Shown piece by piece: positions 27,605 through 36,566 of a DNA stretch of 64,000 nt (its first letter is position 1; the number at the start of each line of letters is the position of its first letter). The stretch is taken from assembly GCA_016743945.1 (NCBI GenBank), contig JADGFI010000012.1, positions 1 to 64,000 on the forward strand. The letters run 5' to 3'. The stretch is from Desulfobacteraceae bacterium. GTDB taxonomy: Bacteria > Desulfobacterota > Desulfobacteria > Desulfobacterales > Desulfobacteraceae. The position numbers and the translations under genes were made by a program. The notes beneath the pieces were generated by a model, which saw nothing but the letters and a program-made list of their open reading frames with translations, was not told the DNA's origin and did not search any database.

Positions 27605-29137
27605 ATGTCCAGACCTGAAATTGAATTATTTAAAGAACTTGATCCACAAGCCCTCCAGAAGAAATTTTTAAATTCCCTGATAAAGATACAAAATGTAGGC
27701 AGAGGATCCATCTGGATACAAAAAAAAGAGTCCTATGTCTGTGTGGAAGCTGCCGGGGCTGAAAGTGAGAACATAAAAGGTGTGGTATTGGAAAGTCACC
27801 GTCCCAGTATCGTGGGATGGGTGATAGAGAACAAACAGATGACCATTGCAGAAACCAAGAGTGATCGGCGTCATCACAGGGAAGTTGAAGAGGCCTTTGC
27901 AGTGAAAAGCAGTCAAATCCTTTGTTTTCCTCTGTTCTTGAGTGAGCATGAGGTCTACGGCGCCGTACAGATTATTGATACCACACCGGGTAAAACCCGG
28001 CTGAATTTGGACAAGGAATATCTGGAAACCCTGCAAAATCTTGTAGATATCTGTTCGATTGCCATGGGGAATGCCATTTTGTTTTCCACCGAAAAAAAGA
28101 AGGCCCTTTATCTGAAAACGGCTCTCTCCCGGATGCAAAAAGAAAACCTTATCATTGGCCAGAGCAAGAGTTTTCAAAAAAGCATGGGCCTTGTTAAAAG
28201 TTATGCAGACACAGATTTTCACGTATTGATAACAGGAGACAGCGGCACGGGAAAGGAATTGGTTGCTGAAAGGCTGCACAAGCGAAGTTCCCGCAGAAAA
28301 AAACCTTTTTTGGTCCAGAATTGTTCGGCCATTCCGGAAACCCTTCTGGAAAGTGAATTGTTCGGATATAAAAAAGGGGCATTTACCGGTGCCACCCGGG
28401 ACAGAGCCGGCCTGTTTGAGGCTGCGGACGGGGGAACTGTATTTTTGGATGAGATAGGGGATATGCCCATGAGCACCCAGGCAGGATTGCTCCGGGTACT
28501 GCAGAAAAACGAGATCAAACCCCTGGGGGAGACAAAAGCCAGGCGCATTGATGTGAGAATTGTTGCTGCCACCAACAAGGATATTAAGGCAATGATTGCA
28601 GACAATAGTTTTCGCCAGGACCTGTATTATCGGCTGTCCGTCCTGCCGGTTCATTTGCCGCCTTTGAGGGAGCGGCGGGAAGATATCCCTCTGTTGGTCA
28701 AGCATTTTCTTGAGACAGAATTCACTAAAGCCAATACAAAAGAAAAAAAAATGATGCCCGATGCCATGCAGTATCTGGTGGCGTATCACTGGCCGGGAAA
28801 TATCCGGGAGCTGGAAAATTTGATCCGGTATCTGATGGTGACCACTCCGGAGGAGTCTATTCAGGCGATCAACCTTCCGCCCCATTTCCGGGAGTCGCAA
28901 TCCTTGACAGACGACCCCTATGCCGTTGCCGGCGTTTCACTGTCCCCGTCGGACAATGAGTTCATGGTGGATCTCACCGGATTGACCTGGCCTGGGCTGG
29001 AAAAAACCTATGTAAATTCCCTGTTGAAAAAACATAATTGGAATATCACCTGGGCTGCCAAGGCCTCGGGTATCAACCGGTCCACCTTTGCCTCCAGAAT
29101 GAGGAAATTGAGTATTCGACGGCATCCGACGGAGTAA
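27605..29137 (+). CDS. sigma-54-dependent regulator (GAF, AAA+, Fis-type HTH)
   Basis: About 510 residues from ATG 27605, with AGAGGTG upstream. An N-terminal GAF-like sensor (about residues 20-170) is followed by the AAA+ domain with Walker A GDSGTGKELVAER, the sigma-54 contact loop GAFTGATRD and Walker B GGTVFLDEIGD, and a C-terminal Fis-type helix-turn-helix (WAAKASGINRSTFASRM). It activates transcription by sigma-54 RNA polymerase. A good -24/-12 promoter lies 190 bases downstream, before the PAS gene, which makes that gene a likely target. Confidence 0.94.
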   Translation: MSRPEIELFKELDPQALQKKFLNSLIKIQNVGRGSIWIQKKESYVCVEAAGAESENIKGVVLESHRPSIVGWVIENKQMTIAETKSDRRHHREVEEAFAVKSSQILCFPLFLSEHEVYGAVQIIDTTPGKTRLNLDKEYLETLQNLVDICSIAMGNAILFSTEKKKALYLKTALSRMQKENLIIGQSKSFQKSMGLVKSYADTDFHVLITGDSGTGKELVAERLHKRSSRRKKPFLVQNCSAIPETLLESELFGYKKGAFTGATRDRAGLFEAADGGTVFLDEIGDMPMSTQAGLLRVLQKNEIKPLGETKARRIDVRIVAATNKDIKAMIADNSFRQDLYYRLSVLPVHLPPLRERREDIPLLVKHFLETEFTKANTKEKKMMPDAMQYLVAYHWPGNIRELENLIRYLMVTTPEESIQAINLPPHFRESQSLTDDPYAVAGVSLSPSDNEFMVDLTGLTWPGLEKTYVNSLLKKHNWNITWAAKASGINRSTFASRMRKLSIRRHPTE

Positions 29138-29327
29138 CGATTCCCTAAGGTATTTGTTTCCCCCTGAAGCCCATGACCCTATAAGGACAAAAAATTAAAA
29201 GGGGGGGGGCCGTTTTTTGCATATTTAAATGGCTCTATCAGAGGTGCTTAAAATAAAGAAGGATGATGCTTCTTTTCGTGATGTAAAGAATTGATCGGAT
29301 TACAGGCTCAATGTTGTATACAAAATT

Positions 29328-29342
29328 TGGCACTTCTGACGC
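29328..29342 (+). promoter_or_regulatory. sigma-54 (-24/-12) promoter
   Basis: TGGCAC-TTCTG-ACGC at 29328-29342 keeps the GG and GC dinucleotides of the TGGCAC-N5-TTGC consensus at exact spacing; two of fifteen positions differ. It would give a transcript starting near 29354, just ahead of the AAAGGAGG ribosome-binding site of the PAS gene at 29376. It sits directly downstream of a sigma-54 activator gene. Confidence 0.6.
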
Positions 29343-29375
29343 TATTTGAGCAGCACCCCTGTAAAGGAGGATCTT

Positions 29376-30101
29376 ATGCCCCTTGATCAAAAAAATGCCA
29401 ACAAGCGGATACTTGAACTGGAAAAGATGAATAAACATCTTAGAATCCAGGTGCAGGAAAATAAAGATGGTAACAGATTTAAACGGGCCGCCAGAAAGGA
29501 TTGGGAAAAAACAGTGGATGCCATTGAGGACTGGATTTCCATCATTGATCTTGATTTTACCATTTTAAGGTCGAACCGTACCGTGGAAAAATATTTTCAA
29601 TTGAAGGTACAAGAGGTCATTGGGCTTAAATGCTGCAAATTACTCCACCAAACAGAGACACCCAATATTCAGTTTTGTCCTCTTCCCAAGATGCTTAAAA
29701 GTAAAAAAAGAGAGAGCGTTGAGATTGAGACCAGTGACGGGTTCTGGATGCTCATAACCGTTGATCCCATATTTAATGGTGCCGGGGAGATTATTGGCGC
29801 AGTCCATATCACCCGGGATATCACCCAAAGAGTACTGATCCAAAATGAAAGAGAAATACTGGTCAGGGATCTGAAAAATGCATTGATCCATATTAAAACC
29901 CTGAAGGGGCTTATTCCCATTTGCTCAATCTGCAAAAAAATCAGGGATGATAAAGGATACTGGAACCTGATTGAATCCTATATTGAAAGCCATTCCGATG
30001 CAGCATTCAGCCATGGTATCTGCCCTGTATGCTCGGACAACCTCTATGGTGAAGAGGACTGGTATATTGATATGAAGAAGAAAAAAAATCAAAAAAAATA
30101 G
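29376..30101 (+). CDS. PAS-domain signalling protein
   Basis: 241 residues from ATG 29376, with a strong AAAGGAGG 8 bases before it. An N-terminal coiled coil is followed by a PAS domain (about residues 45-160), then a short C-terminal Cys module (IPICSICKKIRDDKGYWN and HGICPVCSDNLYG) that often trails PAS domains in sensor proteins and may bind metal. It has no kinase, GGDEF or HTH output. Probably expressed by sigma-54, under the upstream regulator. It may act as a sensor subunit or adaptor. Confidence 0.78.
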   Translation: MPLDQKNANKRILELEKMNKHLRIQVQENKDGNRFKRAARKDWEKTVDAIEDWISIIDLDFTILRSNRTVEKYFQLKVQEVIGLKCCKLLHQTETPNIQFCPLPKMLKSKKRESVEIETSDGFWMLITVDPIFNGAGEIIGAVHITRDITQRVLIQNEREILVRDLKNALIHIKTLKGLIPICSICKKIRDDKGYWNLIESYIESHSDAAFSHGICPVCSDNLYGEEDWYIDMKKKKNQKK

Positions 30102-30147
30102 TGCCCGGGGAAGCCCTAATCATTATTTAGCCCGGCTTTTTTTTGTC

Positions 30148-31467
30148 CTAGAGGGAAAACACCGAGACAGAAAGAAAATATCCCACAATGGTGGCGGTCC
30201 ACACCCCGATGAGCCCCGGCAGCATGAAACTATGGTTAAATACGAATTTTCCAATGCGGGTGGTACCGGTTCTGTCAAAACTTATGGCAGCCAGGTCACT
30301 GGGGTAAAAGGGGAAGAAAAAATAGGCATAGCAGGATGGCAGAACCCCCAGAAGCACCTCAGGCTGGATTTTCAATAAAAAGCCCAGGGGAAGCATGATA
30401 GTTAATACGGCGGCCTGGCTTTTTAGAAAAATTGACACAATAAACATGGCAATGGCAAAGGTCCAGGGCCAGGATTCGACCATTCCGCTGACCAGGCTGA
30501 TCAGATAGTCTTTGTGTACCCCAATGATGGTATCACTGAGCCAGGCAATCCCGAAAATGATTAGAACGGCCACCATACCGGCATTGAATACATTGCTGTT
30601 AGAGATATCCTTTGGATTGACATTGGTAAAGAAGACGATAATAGCACCCACCGAGAGCATCATGAACTGAATGGCCACTGACATTCCCACTCCTTTTGGG
30701 AGTAAGAACTTGGAAAAAAGGGCTAAAAGGATAACAGCAAGGATTCCGCCCAAAAATATGAAAAGCCCTTTTTTTGCATTTTTATTCATTTTTTTGTTTG
30801 TTTTTTTCCCCATCCCGCCCTGGACTTGTTTCGCAAAATCAGGGTCTTTCATCCTTTCGAGGAATTTTATGTCTTTATCCATGTCTTTACCCCGTTTGAG
30901 ACTCCAGGTGGCAGATGCCATCACGCCGATAAAGGTGGCGGGGATGGTGACCTTGAGGACGTCCACAAGGCCGATGGCAAGGTTGTTGTCCACGGCAGTG
31001 GCCATGACAACAGCTGCTGCCGCGGCAATGGGGCTTGCTGTGATGCCCATCTGGGAGGCAATGGTGGATACTGCCAGGGGACGTTCCGGACGGATCCCCT
31101 GTTTATAGGCCACATCATAGATTACCGGGAGCAGGGGATAAACCGAGTGGCCGGTCCCCACCAGGACTGTCAGGGAATAGGTACAAAGGGGTCCCAGATA
31201 TACAACATATTGGGGGTGGTTTCTCAATAATCGTTCTGCATAGGTCACCAGAAGATCCAATCCCCCCGTGGCCTCAAGGGTAGCCGATGCCGCAACCACC
31301 GCCAGGATGATCAGCATAACGTTCACCGGCGGATTGCCCGGGGTAACCCCGAAGCCGAAGACCAGTATGGAAACACCAAAGCCGCCCAGCAGACCAAAGG
31401 CCACCCCGCCATAACGAATCCCAATAAAAATAATGATCAACAATAAGAGAATATGAATCCAAAACAT
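30148..31467 (-). CDS. DcuA/DcuB-type anaerobic C4-dicarboxylate transporter
   Basis: 439-residue membrane protein of about 10-12 helices. RPERPLAVSTIASQMGITAS is a hallmark of the DcuA/DcuB family, which exchanges or takes up fumarate, succinate, malate and aspartate without oxygen. A Lys-rich cytoplasmic loop (GKKTNKKMNKNAKK) lies near residue 220. An ATACGAAC site occurs upstream of its ribosome-binding site (31491-31498), shared with the acyl-CoA dehydrogenase and MarR genes. The exact substrate is not certain. Confidence 0.88.
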   Translation of the reverse strand: MFWIHILLLLIIIFIGIRYGGVAFGLLGGFGVSILVFGFGVTPGNPPVNVMLIILAVVAASATLEATGGLDLLVTYAERLLRNHPQYVVYLGPLCTYSLTVLVGTGHSVYPLLPVIYDVAYKQGIRPERPLAVSTIASQMGITASPIAAAAAVVMATAVDNNLAIGLVDVLKVTIPATFIGVMASATWSLKRGKDMDKDIKFLERMKDPDFAKQVQGGMGKKTNKKMNKNAKKGLFIFLGGILAVILLALFSKFLLPKGVGMSVAIQFMMLSVGAIIVFFTNVNPKDISNSNVFNAGMVAVLIIFGIAWLSDTIIGVHKDYLISLVSGMVESWPWTFAIAMFIVSIFLKSQAAVLTIMLPLGFLLKIQPEVLLGVLPSCYAYFFFPFYPSDLAAISFDRTGTTRIGKFVFNHSFMLPGLIGVWTATIVGYFLSVSVFSL

Positions 31468-31490
31468 AAGGTTACTCCTTAACTAAATGT

Positions 31491-31500
31491 GTTCGTATGG
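31491..31500 (-). promoter_or_regulatory. putative MarR operator (dcu gene)
   Basis: CCATACGAAC on the minus strand, 24 bases before the ATG of the Dcu gene. The core TACGAAC/GTTCGTA also precedes the acyl-CoA dehydrogenase gene (33452-33461) and the marR gene (33952-33961). Assignment to the MarR protein is inference. Confidence 0.45.
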
Positions 31501-31660
31501 CGAAACCAGACCGGATTTTTTTGCCCGATCAAATTGACCGGATCCCTGGAAAGAAAAAGAAAGCCAGGTTCCCGGATAACGTTATAGTGAGGCAGTTAGC
31601 ATCCCATAATAAATGCCTGGATTGATGTCAAGGAGGGAATTTATTAGTGGCAAAAATTAG

Positions 31661-31703
31661 AAAACGGGCAAACCAAATATTGACAACTTAATTTGCCCGT
31701 TTT
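31661..31703 (-). terminator. terminator of the 568-residue acyl-CoA dehydrogenase gene
   Basis: AAAACGGGCAAA and TTTGCCCGTTTT form a 12-bp perfect stem with a 19-base loop, starting 20 bases after the stop codon. The minus strand continues TCTAATTTTTG, a moderate T-run. It may work in both directions. Confidence 0.7.
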
Positions 31704-31722
31704 AACCTATTTTGTTTTTGAT

Positions 31723-33429
31723 CTAAGGATTCATTTCATAGGTATCAATTAAGGCGTATACCTGTTCTTTCAGAATTCGTTCAAACTTTTCATTATCCAC
31801 AACCGGTCTTTTGATCATTTTTAGACAGGCACTTTGCTGGGGCTCGGTGGATATCCCATTTCCATAAAGTTCAAGGCCGAACTGCGAAAAGTCCCTGACC
31901 ATAAAATGAAAAATTTGATCCAACAGGTCATCATCGACTTTTTCAATGGCAGCGCTTTCGATGATGAGTTGTCCGTATGCAACCAGGGTAAAGATTTCAC
32001 CCACACACAGAAGATAATCAAAAGCGTTCATCATCTGGTCTTTGAGTTCCATCCCCGACACCATCAAAAATTCTTCATAGGCTTTGATCTGTTCCTTGAA
32101 TATTTCGATATTGGGCAGATTTTTTGTGGCATAGGTTTGCCTGAAATCATGGAATTGTATTTTTGCATACCCTCTGGTGGGGCCTTGTTGGAATAGGTAA
32201 TCGTCATTTTGAGCCCCGTTCATTTTTGGAATTTCCGGGAACTGGCCGGGATTGAACATATAGCTTGGGATCAGCTTGACGATGAGGGCCATGTTCACAT
32301 GACGGGTTCCTTCAAGCTTGGGAAATCCCCTTAAATCAACCACGGCCTGGTTGAAATAGTTGTCCTTTTCAAAACCTTTTGCGGCTATAATGTCCCAGAG
32401 CATTTCATGGACAACTTCACCCTGGATGGCAACTTTCATTTTCATGATGGGATTAAAAAGCAGGTAGCGCTTGTCGTCCTTTGATGCACATCTCATATAA
32501 TCTGTTGCCCTCAGGCCGAATAATTTCATGGCAGCAAGGCGGCAGTAGGAATCAAGAAAAAGCCGTTTGACATGGGCGAAATCAGTCACCTTCTTGCCGT
32601 AAAGAACACGGTGGGCTGCATGGTTCAGGGATTCGTACAAGGAATGGGTCACAATGCCGATGGCGCCGGAGCCGATATTGAATTTACAGATATTTATGGT
32701 GTTTAGCATGTCATCCCATGCCTTGGGTCCCCGTGAAAGAATCTCTTCATCTGTAATGGGATAATCATGGAGGGCAAACTCCGCCACATAGTTCTGGGCA
32801 TCAATAACATTTTGAATGCACTCATATTTTTCATGTTTTGAATCAACAGCAAAAAAAACATACTCTTCTGAACCATCAATTTTTCCAAAAACAGTGACAA
32901 TTCCGGCTTCATTTCCATTGCCGATGTAATATTTTGTTCCCCTTGCCAGATAAGTTCCGTCTTCACAGGGGTAAAGTTTCATGGAAGATGAGTAGATATC
33001 GGCACCATGGTCTTTTTCCGAAAGGCCGAATGCGCAGAGGGGGTTTGTCTTGAGTTTTTCCACGGCCTTGTGCTTAAAGGCTTCGTTATCCCCAAGGAAT
33101 ACCGGGTCCAGGCCCAATGTGGACACATGATACATATACCAGTATGCCATACCGTAGAACCCGCAGATCTCAGAAAATTCGAACATCCGGTAGGTGCTGT
33201 AGTACTGACCCTTTGCCCCATATCCCTCGGGCAGAAAAAGGGTTTCAAAAATTTGTTCTTCCTTGATAAATTCGGCAAATTCATAGGTGAACTCACGGGC
33301 ATGATACTCTTCATTCAGTTTTTTGAGCCCTTTGTTTTCAAACCATTCAATGGTTTTCAACATAATTTCTTTGGAGCGTTCATCAGGGTAATTTCTATCC
33401 TGGTATTTTTTCGGATTAAAAAGCAACAT
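31723..33429 (-). CDS. acyl-CoA dehydrogenase family protein (long type)
   Basis: 568 residues, much longer than the 380-residue norm and similar in length to the AidB/long-chain branch. Flavin fold features include FGLSEKDHGADI, YIGNGNEAGIVTVFGK and RHVNMALIVK; an extra C-terminal helical region (about 400-568) is present. It should oxidise an acyl-CoA with electrons going to an ETF; substrate unknown. It is 78 bases downstream of a MarR gene and shares its GTTCGTATAC site, and lies upstream of a Dcu transporter with a related site. These features suggest control by an acid or its CoA ester. Confidence 0.85.
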   Translation of the reverse strand: MLLFNPKKYQDRNYPDERSKEIMLKTIEWFENKGLKKLNEEYHAREFTYEFAEFIKEEQIFETLFLPEGYGAKGQYYSTYRMFEFSEICGFYGMAYWYMYHVSTLGLDPVFLGDNEAFKHKAVEKLKTNPLCAFGLSEKDHGADIYSSSMKLYPCEDGTYLARGTKYYIGNGNEAGIVTVFGKIDGSEEYVFFAVDSKHEKYECIQNVIDAQNYVAEFALHDYPITDEEILSRGPKAWDDMLNTINICKFNIGSGAIGIVTHSLYESLNHAAHRVLYGKKVTDFAHVKRLFLDSYCRLAAMKLFGLRATDYMRCASKDDKRYLLFNPIMKMKVAIQGEVVHEMLWDIIAAKGFEKDNYFNQAVVDLRGFPKLEGTRHVNMALIVKLIPSYMFNPGQFPEIPKMNGAQNDDYLFQQGPTRGYAKIQFHDFRQTYATKNLPNIEIFKEQIKAYEEFLMVSGMELKDQMMNAFDYLLCVGEIFTLVAYGQLIIESAAIEKVDDDLLDQIFHFMVRDFSQFGLELYGNGISTEPQQSACLKMIKRPVVDNEKFERILKEQVYALIDTYEMNP

Positions 33430-33451
33430 GTTTGTCCTCCTTTTTAAGTCA

Positions 33452-33461
33452 GTATACGAAC
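33452..33461 (-). promoter_or_regulatory. putative MarR operator (acyl-CoA dehydrogenase gene)
   Basis: GTTCGTATAC on the minus strand, about 15 bases upstream of the AGGAGG ribosome-binding site. With the following TGAC it is an imperfect palindrome of GTTCGTATACGAAC. It matches the sites before marR and the dcu gene. Confidence 0.5.
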
Positions 33462-33506
33462 TATTAATTTAGATAATCTTGCCGGGGTGTCCATCTGTCC
33501 CGGGGG

Positions 33507-33938
33507 TTAATCCTTCAAAAACAGGCTTCGCAGCAGACGTTTAAAAATTATCGTTTCTTCCTTTGTAAAATCTGCCAACAAGCGATCATTGCCTTTTTTT
33601 CTCACCTCAATCAATTCATCTTTAAGGGTGTCGGCCTTGCCCGACGGATAAAGTCTGAAAACACGTTTATCTGTTTTGTCCGGGCGTTTCTCGATCCACC
33701 CCCCATCATCCAGGCGATCAATGATGCCCGATAGTGTGGCTTTATCAAGGATCAAAAGTTTTCCTAACTCAGCGGCAGTGGCGCCTTCCTGGTACCAGAT
33801 ACCCTCAAGAACGAGGTGCTGCATATTGGTCAGTCCATAGGGGGTCAATCTTTTTTTTAACAGACCATGGGCCTTTTGATGTGCCTTGGCCAGAAAGAAA
33901 AAGGTACAATCGGGAATATTGCCTGGCAAACGATTCAT
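33507..33938 (-). CDS. MarR-family transcriptional regulator
   Basis: 143 residues, the family's normal size. The winged helix-turn-helix is readable as TAAELGKLLILDKATLSGII followed by RLDDGG and the wing RPDKTDKRVFRLY. It most likely represses the dehydrogenase gene immediately downstream and itself: a GTTCGTACAC site overlaps the start of its own transcript region. The natural ligand of such regulators is often an aromatic or acyl-CoA compound, here unknown. Confidence 0.92.
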   Translation of the reverse strand: MNRLPGNIPDCTFFFLAKAHQKAHGLLKKRLTPYGLTNMQHLVLEGIWYQEGATAAELGKLLILDKATLSGIIDRLDDGGWIEKRPDKTDKRVFRLYPSGKADTLKDELIEVRKKGNDRLLADFTKEETIIFKRLLRSLFLKD

Positions 33939-33951
33939 ATCAAACTCCTTT

Positions 33952-33961
33952 GTGTACGAAC
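33952..33961 (-). promoter_or_regulatory. putative MarR operator (marR autoregulation)
   Basis: GTTCGTACAC on the minus strand, immediately before the AAGGAG ribosome-binding site of the marR gene. Same core as the sites at 33452-33461 and 31491-31500. Confidence 0.5.
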
Positions 33962-34379
33962 AAATAATTCAACGGGCGCAATTTGTCAATATTATTTATG
34001 GGTATTCAATTTATTCCCTGGGATGATTATAAATGCACTGATTTCAGATAAGAGCTGCATAATACGTAACTGCCGATTTGTGAACTTTGATGACCTGAAG
34101 AGGAGTCTCACAATCAATTAATAGCAAAAGAAACCAACGCCTATCTTGCTAGAGGCAACTGTAAACGAAAATAGACAAATTGTTCTCCATCCTTTCGTGT
34201 CCAAACAATGGAATGGTCACCTGACCCCAGGGCTGTATGCTTTTAGGGTCAGGTGAAACTATTGGTTATTATATTTTTATAAGAATGAAGTTTCGCAAAG
34301 TATATTCGATTTAAAAAGTTTTGCCTGCCATAGCACTATTTTCTCAAAAAATCTTTCCAGTTTCAATTTTTTGACAATA
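33962..34379. other. gene-free region with an inverted repeat
   Basis: AT-rich, with no convincing gene. TCACCTGACCC (34217-34227) pairs with GGGTCAGGTGA (34246-34256) across 18 bases. Its GGGTCAGG core resembles the arms of the repeat at 52988-53045. It could end transcription of the coiled-coil gene (minus, ending 34380), but no T-run follows. Confidence 0.45.
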
Positions 34380-35348
34380 TTATCCTTCTGCCTTTTTTTC
34401 GAGTTCATCCAGTTTGTCAGGATCAGAAACGGCAATGTCAACAAGACACTGTGGGATAGCGCTTTGTTCACACATCGTCCTGATTTCTTTCTCTACTTCG
34501 CTAAATTCCATTATTTCACGAATAGAATCGATGTGGTCAATCATATCATCCGGGGTAATATCTTCCAAAGCAGGACCTGCTGCCTCCGCCTTTTTCTTTG
34601 CTGCTGCTTCCTCTGCTAATCTTTGTTGCTCTTTGATTTCCTCTTCCATGGCTTTTTTGGCATTGTTAATAGCAGCTTGGTCAACTTTTGCCAGCTCTAT
34701 GATCAATTCTTCTGTCACATTATTTGTAATTAAGTGTTTCACCTTTTCTTCGTCTGATTTGCCGTCAACCTTCTCCAGCAGATTTGTCACCCTTTCTCTC
34801 TCTGCCTTTTCCTTTGCAATCTCAGCAACCACTTCTGCTAATTTTTCTTCTGTAATGCCTAATTTATTTATGATCACCTCGGGTTCCAATTGTTCTTTAA
34901 TGAGGAATCGGATACTTTCATTTTCAGGCAGTTCTTTTGCTTTTTTTACGAGCAAATCAAGTCTTGTCTCTTCGACAATCCGTATTATGTCCAGTCTGCA
35001 TTCGACTTTTTTGAGTTCTTCCCAAGTTTCACCAAGATTGGCGATAAGTTTACTGGTCGCTGAAGAAGGATCGGGCACGTCTTCCAGTGAAAGCGCTGCA
35101 ATTGCATCGTTGAAATCCTTCATCAGCGGCCTCCCAACTTTCAGCATGTCATCCATCGCCCATCTCAACTGCATCATCTTGCCTCCGCTTCTGGAAACAT
35201 TAAAACCTTCATTATCAAGCTCGCCCACAATCTTTTGAATCGCTGCTTCCTTGGCTTGCCCGGAAAGTTCTCCTGGGTTAAGCTCAAGTAATTTTTCCTC
35301 AATTCCTACCCATAATGGTTTTTTTTCAGTTTCGTCGGTTGTCGTCAT
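34380..35348 (-). CDS. acidic coiled-coil protein of unknown function
   Basis: 322 residues, soluble, with no signal peptide or membrane segment. It is rich in Glu and Lys and predicted helical throughout, with an Ala/Lys/Glu-rich coiled coil (EEEIKEQQRLAEEAAAKKKA, about residues 235-255). A Cys pair lies near the C-terminus (MCEQSAIPQC). I do not recognise a family. Base composition and a plausible start (AAAGGAG upstream) argue that it is real. It neighbours a region of pseudogenes, so it might be recently acquired. Confidence 0.6.
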   Translation of the reverse strand: MTTTDETEKKPLWVGIEEKLLELNPGELSGQAKEAAIQKIVGELDNEGFNVSRSGGKMMQLRWAMDDMLKVGRPLMKDFNDAIAALSLEDVPDPSSATSKLIANLGETWEELKKVECRLDIIRIVEETRLDLLVKKAKELPENESIRFLIKEQLEPEVIINKLGITEEKLAEVVAEIAKEKAERERVTNLLEKVDGKSDEEKVKHLITNNVTEELIIELAKVDQAAINNAKKAMEEEIKEQQRLAEEAAAKKKAEAAGPALEDITPDDMIDHIDSIREIMEFSEVEKEIRTMCEQSAIPQCLVDIAVSDPDKLDELEKKAEG

Positions 35349-35660
35349 TTTTTAATCTCCTTTAATTGATATTTTTTGCCTAATTTCAATTCGCAGTCCG
35401 AAGTCTTGCATAAAGGGTTCAGGTTCATTGTCGATCGGTTTGTTTCTTTTCACCTGGCCTGCTGAAAAACGATCCTAAGTAATTTTCCATGCTGCATGAA
35501 AATTATTATGATATCTGTTCAACTCAGTTGAAGATATAGTTGATTCCGTTAAATTTTGCCAGATTAAAGTTTCTATATACGTTGAACGGAAAATTTTGAT
35601 TTTTGGATAGGATAATAATACTTGAGTCATCCAATCAACATTTTATTCTATATATTTAGT
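35349..35660. other. AT-rich intergenic region
   Basis: No gene, repeat or clear hairpin recognised. It should hold the promoter of the coiled-coil gene on the minus strand. Confidence 0.4.
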
Positions 35661-35975
35661 TTACCATTCGGGAGTCAGGAATTTTTTTGGTGCCAGCCGA
35701 CAACCTCCCGGTAGGCGATGTCTCCTCCGAATATATCCAGGGCACTGCCAATGGTGAGATCCACCCGGTTTTGTCCCAGGTTTTTTCACTGTTTCAAGAT
35801 CGGAAAAGCGACTGGCGCCACCGGCATAGGTGACGGGAATGGGGGAGTATCGGTCCAGCACAAGATTTTTCCGTCCAAAGCAGCGGATCAGGGTGTCAAG
35901 TTTTGAAAGCACAATTTTCTCATCTGAAAACATAATAGGAGGTAACAATTACATGGCTGGCGCCGGCTTTCAAAT
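35661..35975 (-). pseudogene. broken partial copy of hisA
   Basis: This segment is a diverged copy of the intact hisA-like gene at 40686-41450, in the same orientation. It matches the segment encoding AGASHVIVTSYVFSD through LVLD, then jumps to the segment encoding RYAPIPVTYAGGA through the C-terminus. The 63 codons between are missing; the deletion ends fall in short imperfect repeats (GTGCTGGACC and CTGCTGGGCC). Small insertions (near 35928 and 35787) break the frame. The upstream end is fused to a solute-binding protein fragment. Confidence 0.85.
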
Positions 35976-36490
35976 CAGAGACTAACTCGATTTCGATTTC
36001 AGGGTGCTTATTGCGGATCAAATCCACCTAGCCATAGCCGGAGATCATGACAACGTGCATGCCTTTTAGCCTGTCCAAGGTTAGCGCTTCGGTTATATTT
36101 TTTCTGACGATGATGACAGATGGAATCTTTAAATAGGGGGGAGGAAACTGCAAATACATTTCCCGCTGGGGAGTTTTGACTACGGCATTTAAAACATCAA
36201 CTTTACCCTGTTTCATTCGTGTAATTACATCGTCCCAATTGGTGCATTGGACAACCTCAAACTGAATGCCCATTTTTGTAATGAGCCTCACATAGTCAGC
36301 TCCTATGCCATCGTAATGCCCGTTCTTGTCGAAAAATTCAATTGGCTGGAACTCTGGGTCCGGTGCCAATCTGATTGTCGGATGGGCTTCAAGCCAAGAT
36401 TGTTCGGCATCGGTTAATTTGGCTTTATTCTGTCCTGTCTCTGCTTTGGATCAGAAGTAAAACTCTCCGACTCAATTTTTGTGTTTTCAT
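35976..36490 (-). pseudogene. truncated family-3 solute-binding protein
   Basis: A basic signal-like N-terminus (MKTQKLSRRVLLL) starts at ATG 36490, then the frame slips near 36440. The family-3 solute-binding domain follows: IRLAPDPEFQPIEFFD, GIGADYVRLI, VDVLNAVVKTPQREMYL and the DRLKGMHVVMISGYG segment. A TAG stop at 36030 replaces a sense codon; reading through gives LIRNKHPEIEIELVSDLKAG, where the sequence passes directly into the hisA fragment. In intact relatives this domain often heads a multidomain sensor. Dead gene. Confidence 0.75.
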
Positions 36491-36566
36491 TTCCTCGTTT
36501 TTTTGTTAAAAAATTTCGTTGTTGCGATTAGCTGAATAATCGACATTTGAAATCAGGGCAGGTACA

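Noticed and set aside
27668..28900. 410-codon open frame antisense to the sigma-54 regulator
   Set aside because: The plus-strand product has clear AAA+ and Fis motifs; the antisense frame is a shadow.
29190..29220. Poly-G run (G9) as a phase-variable promoter element
   Set aside because: It lies more than 100 bases upstream of the sigma-54-type promoter and has no -10/-35 context.
33507..33938. Second MarR gene as a source of the broken MarR fragments near 3.5-4.7 kb
   Set aside because: The protein sequences differ throughout; the two broken fragments resemble each other, not this one.
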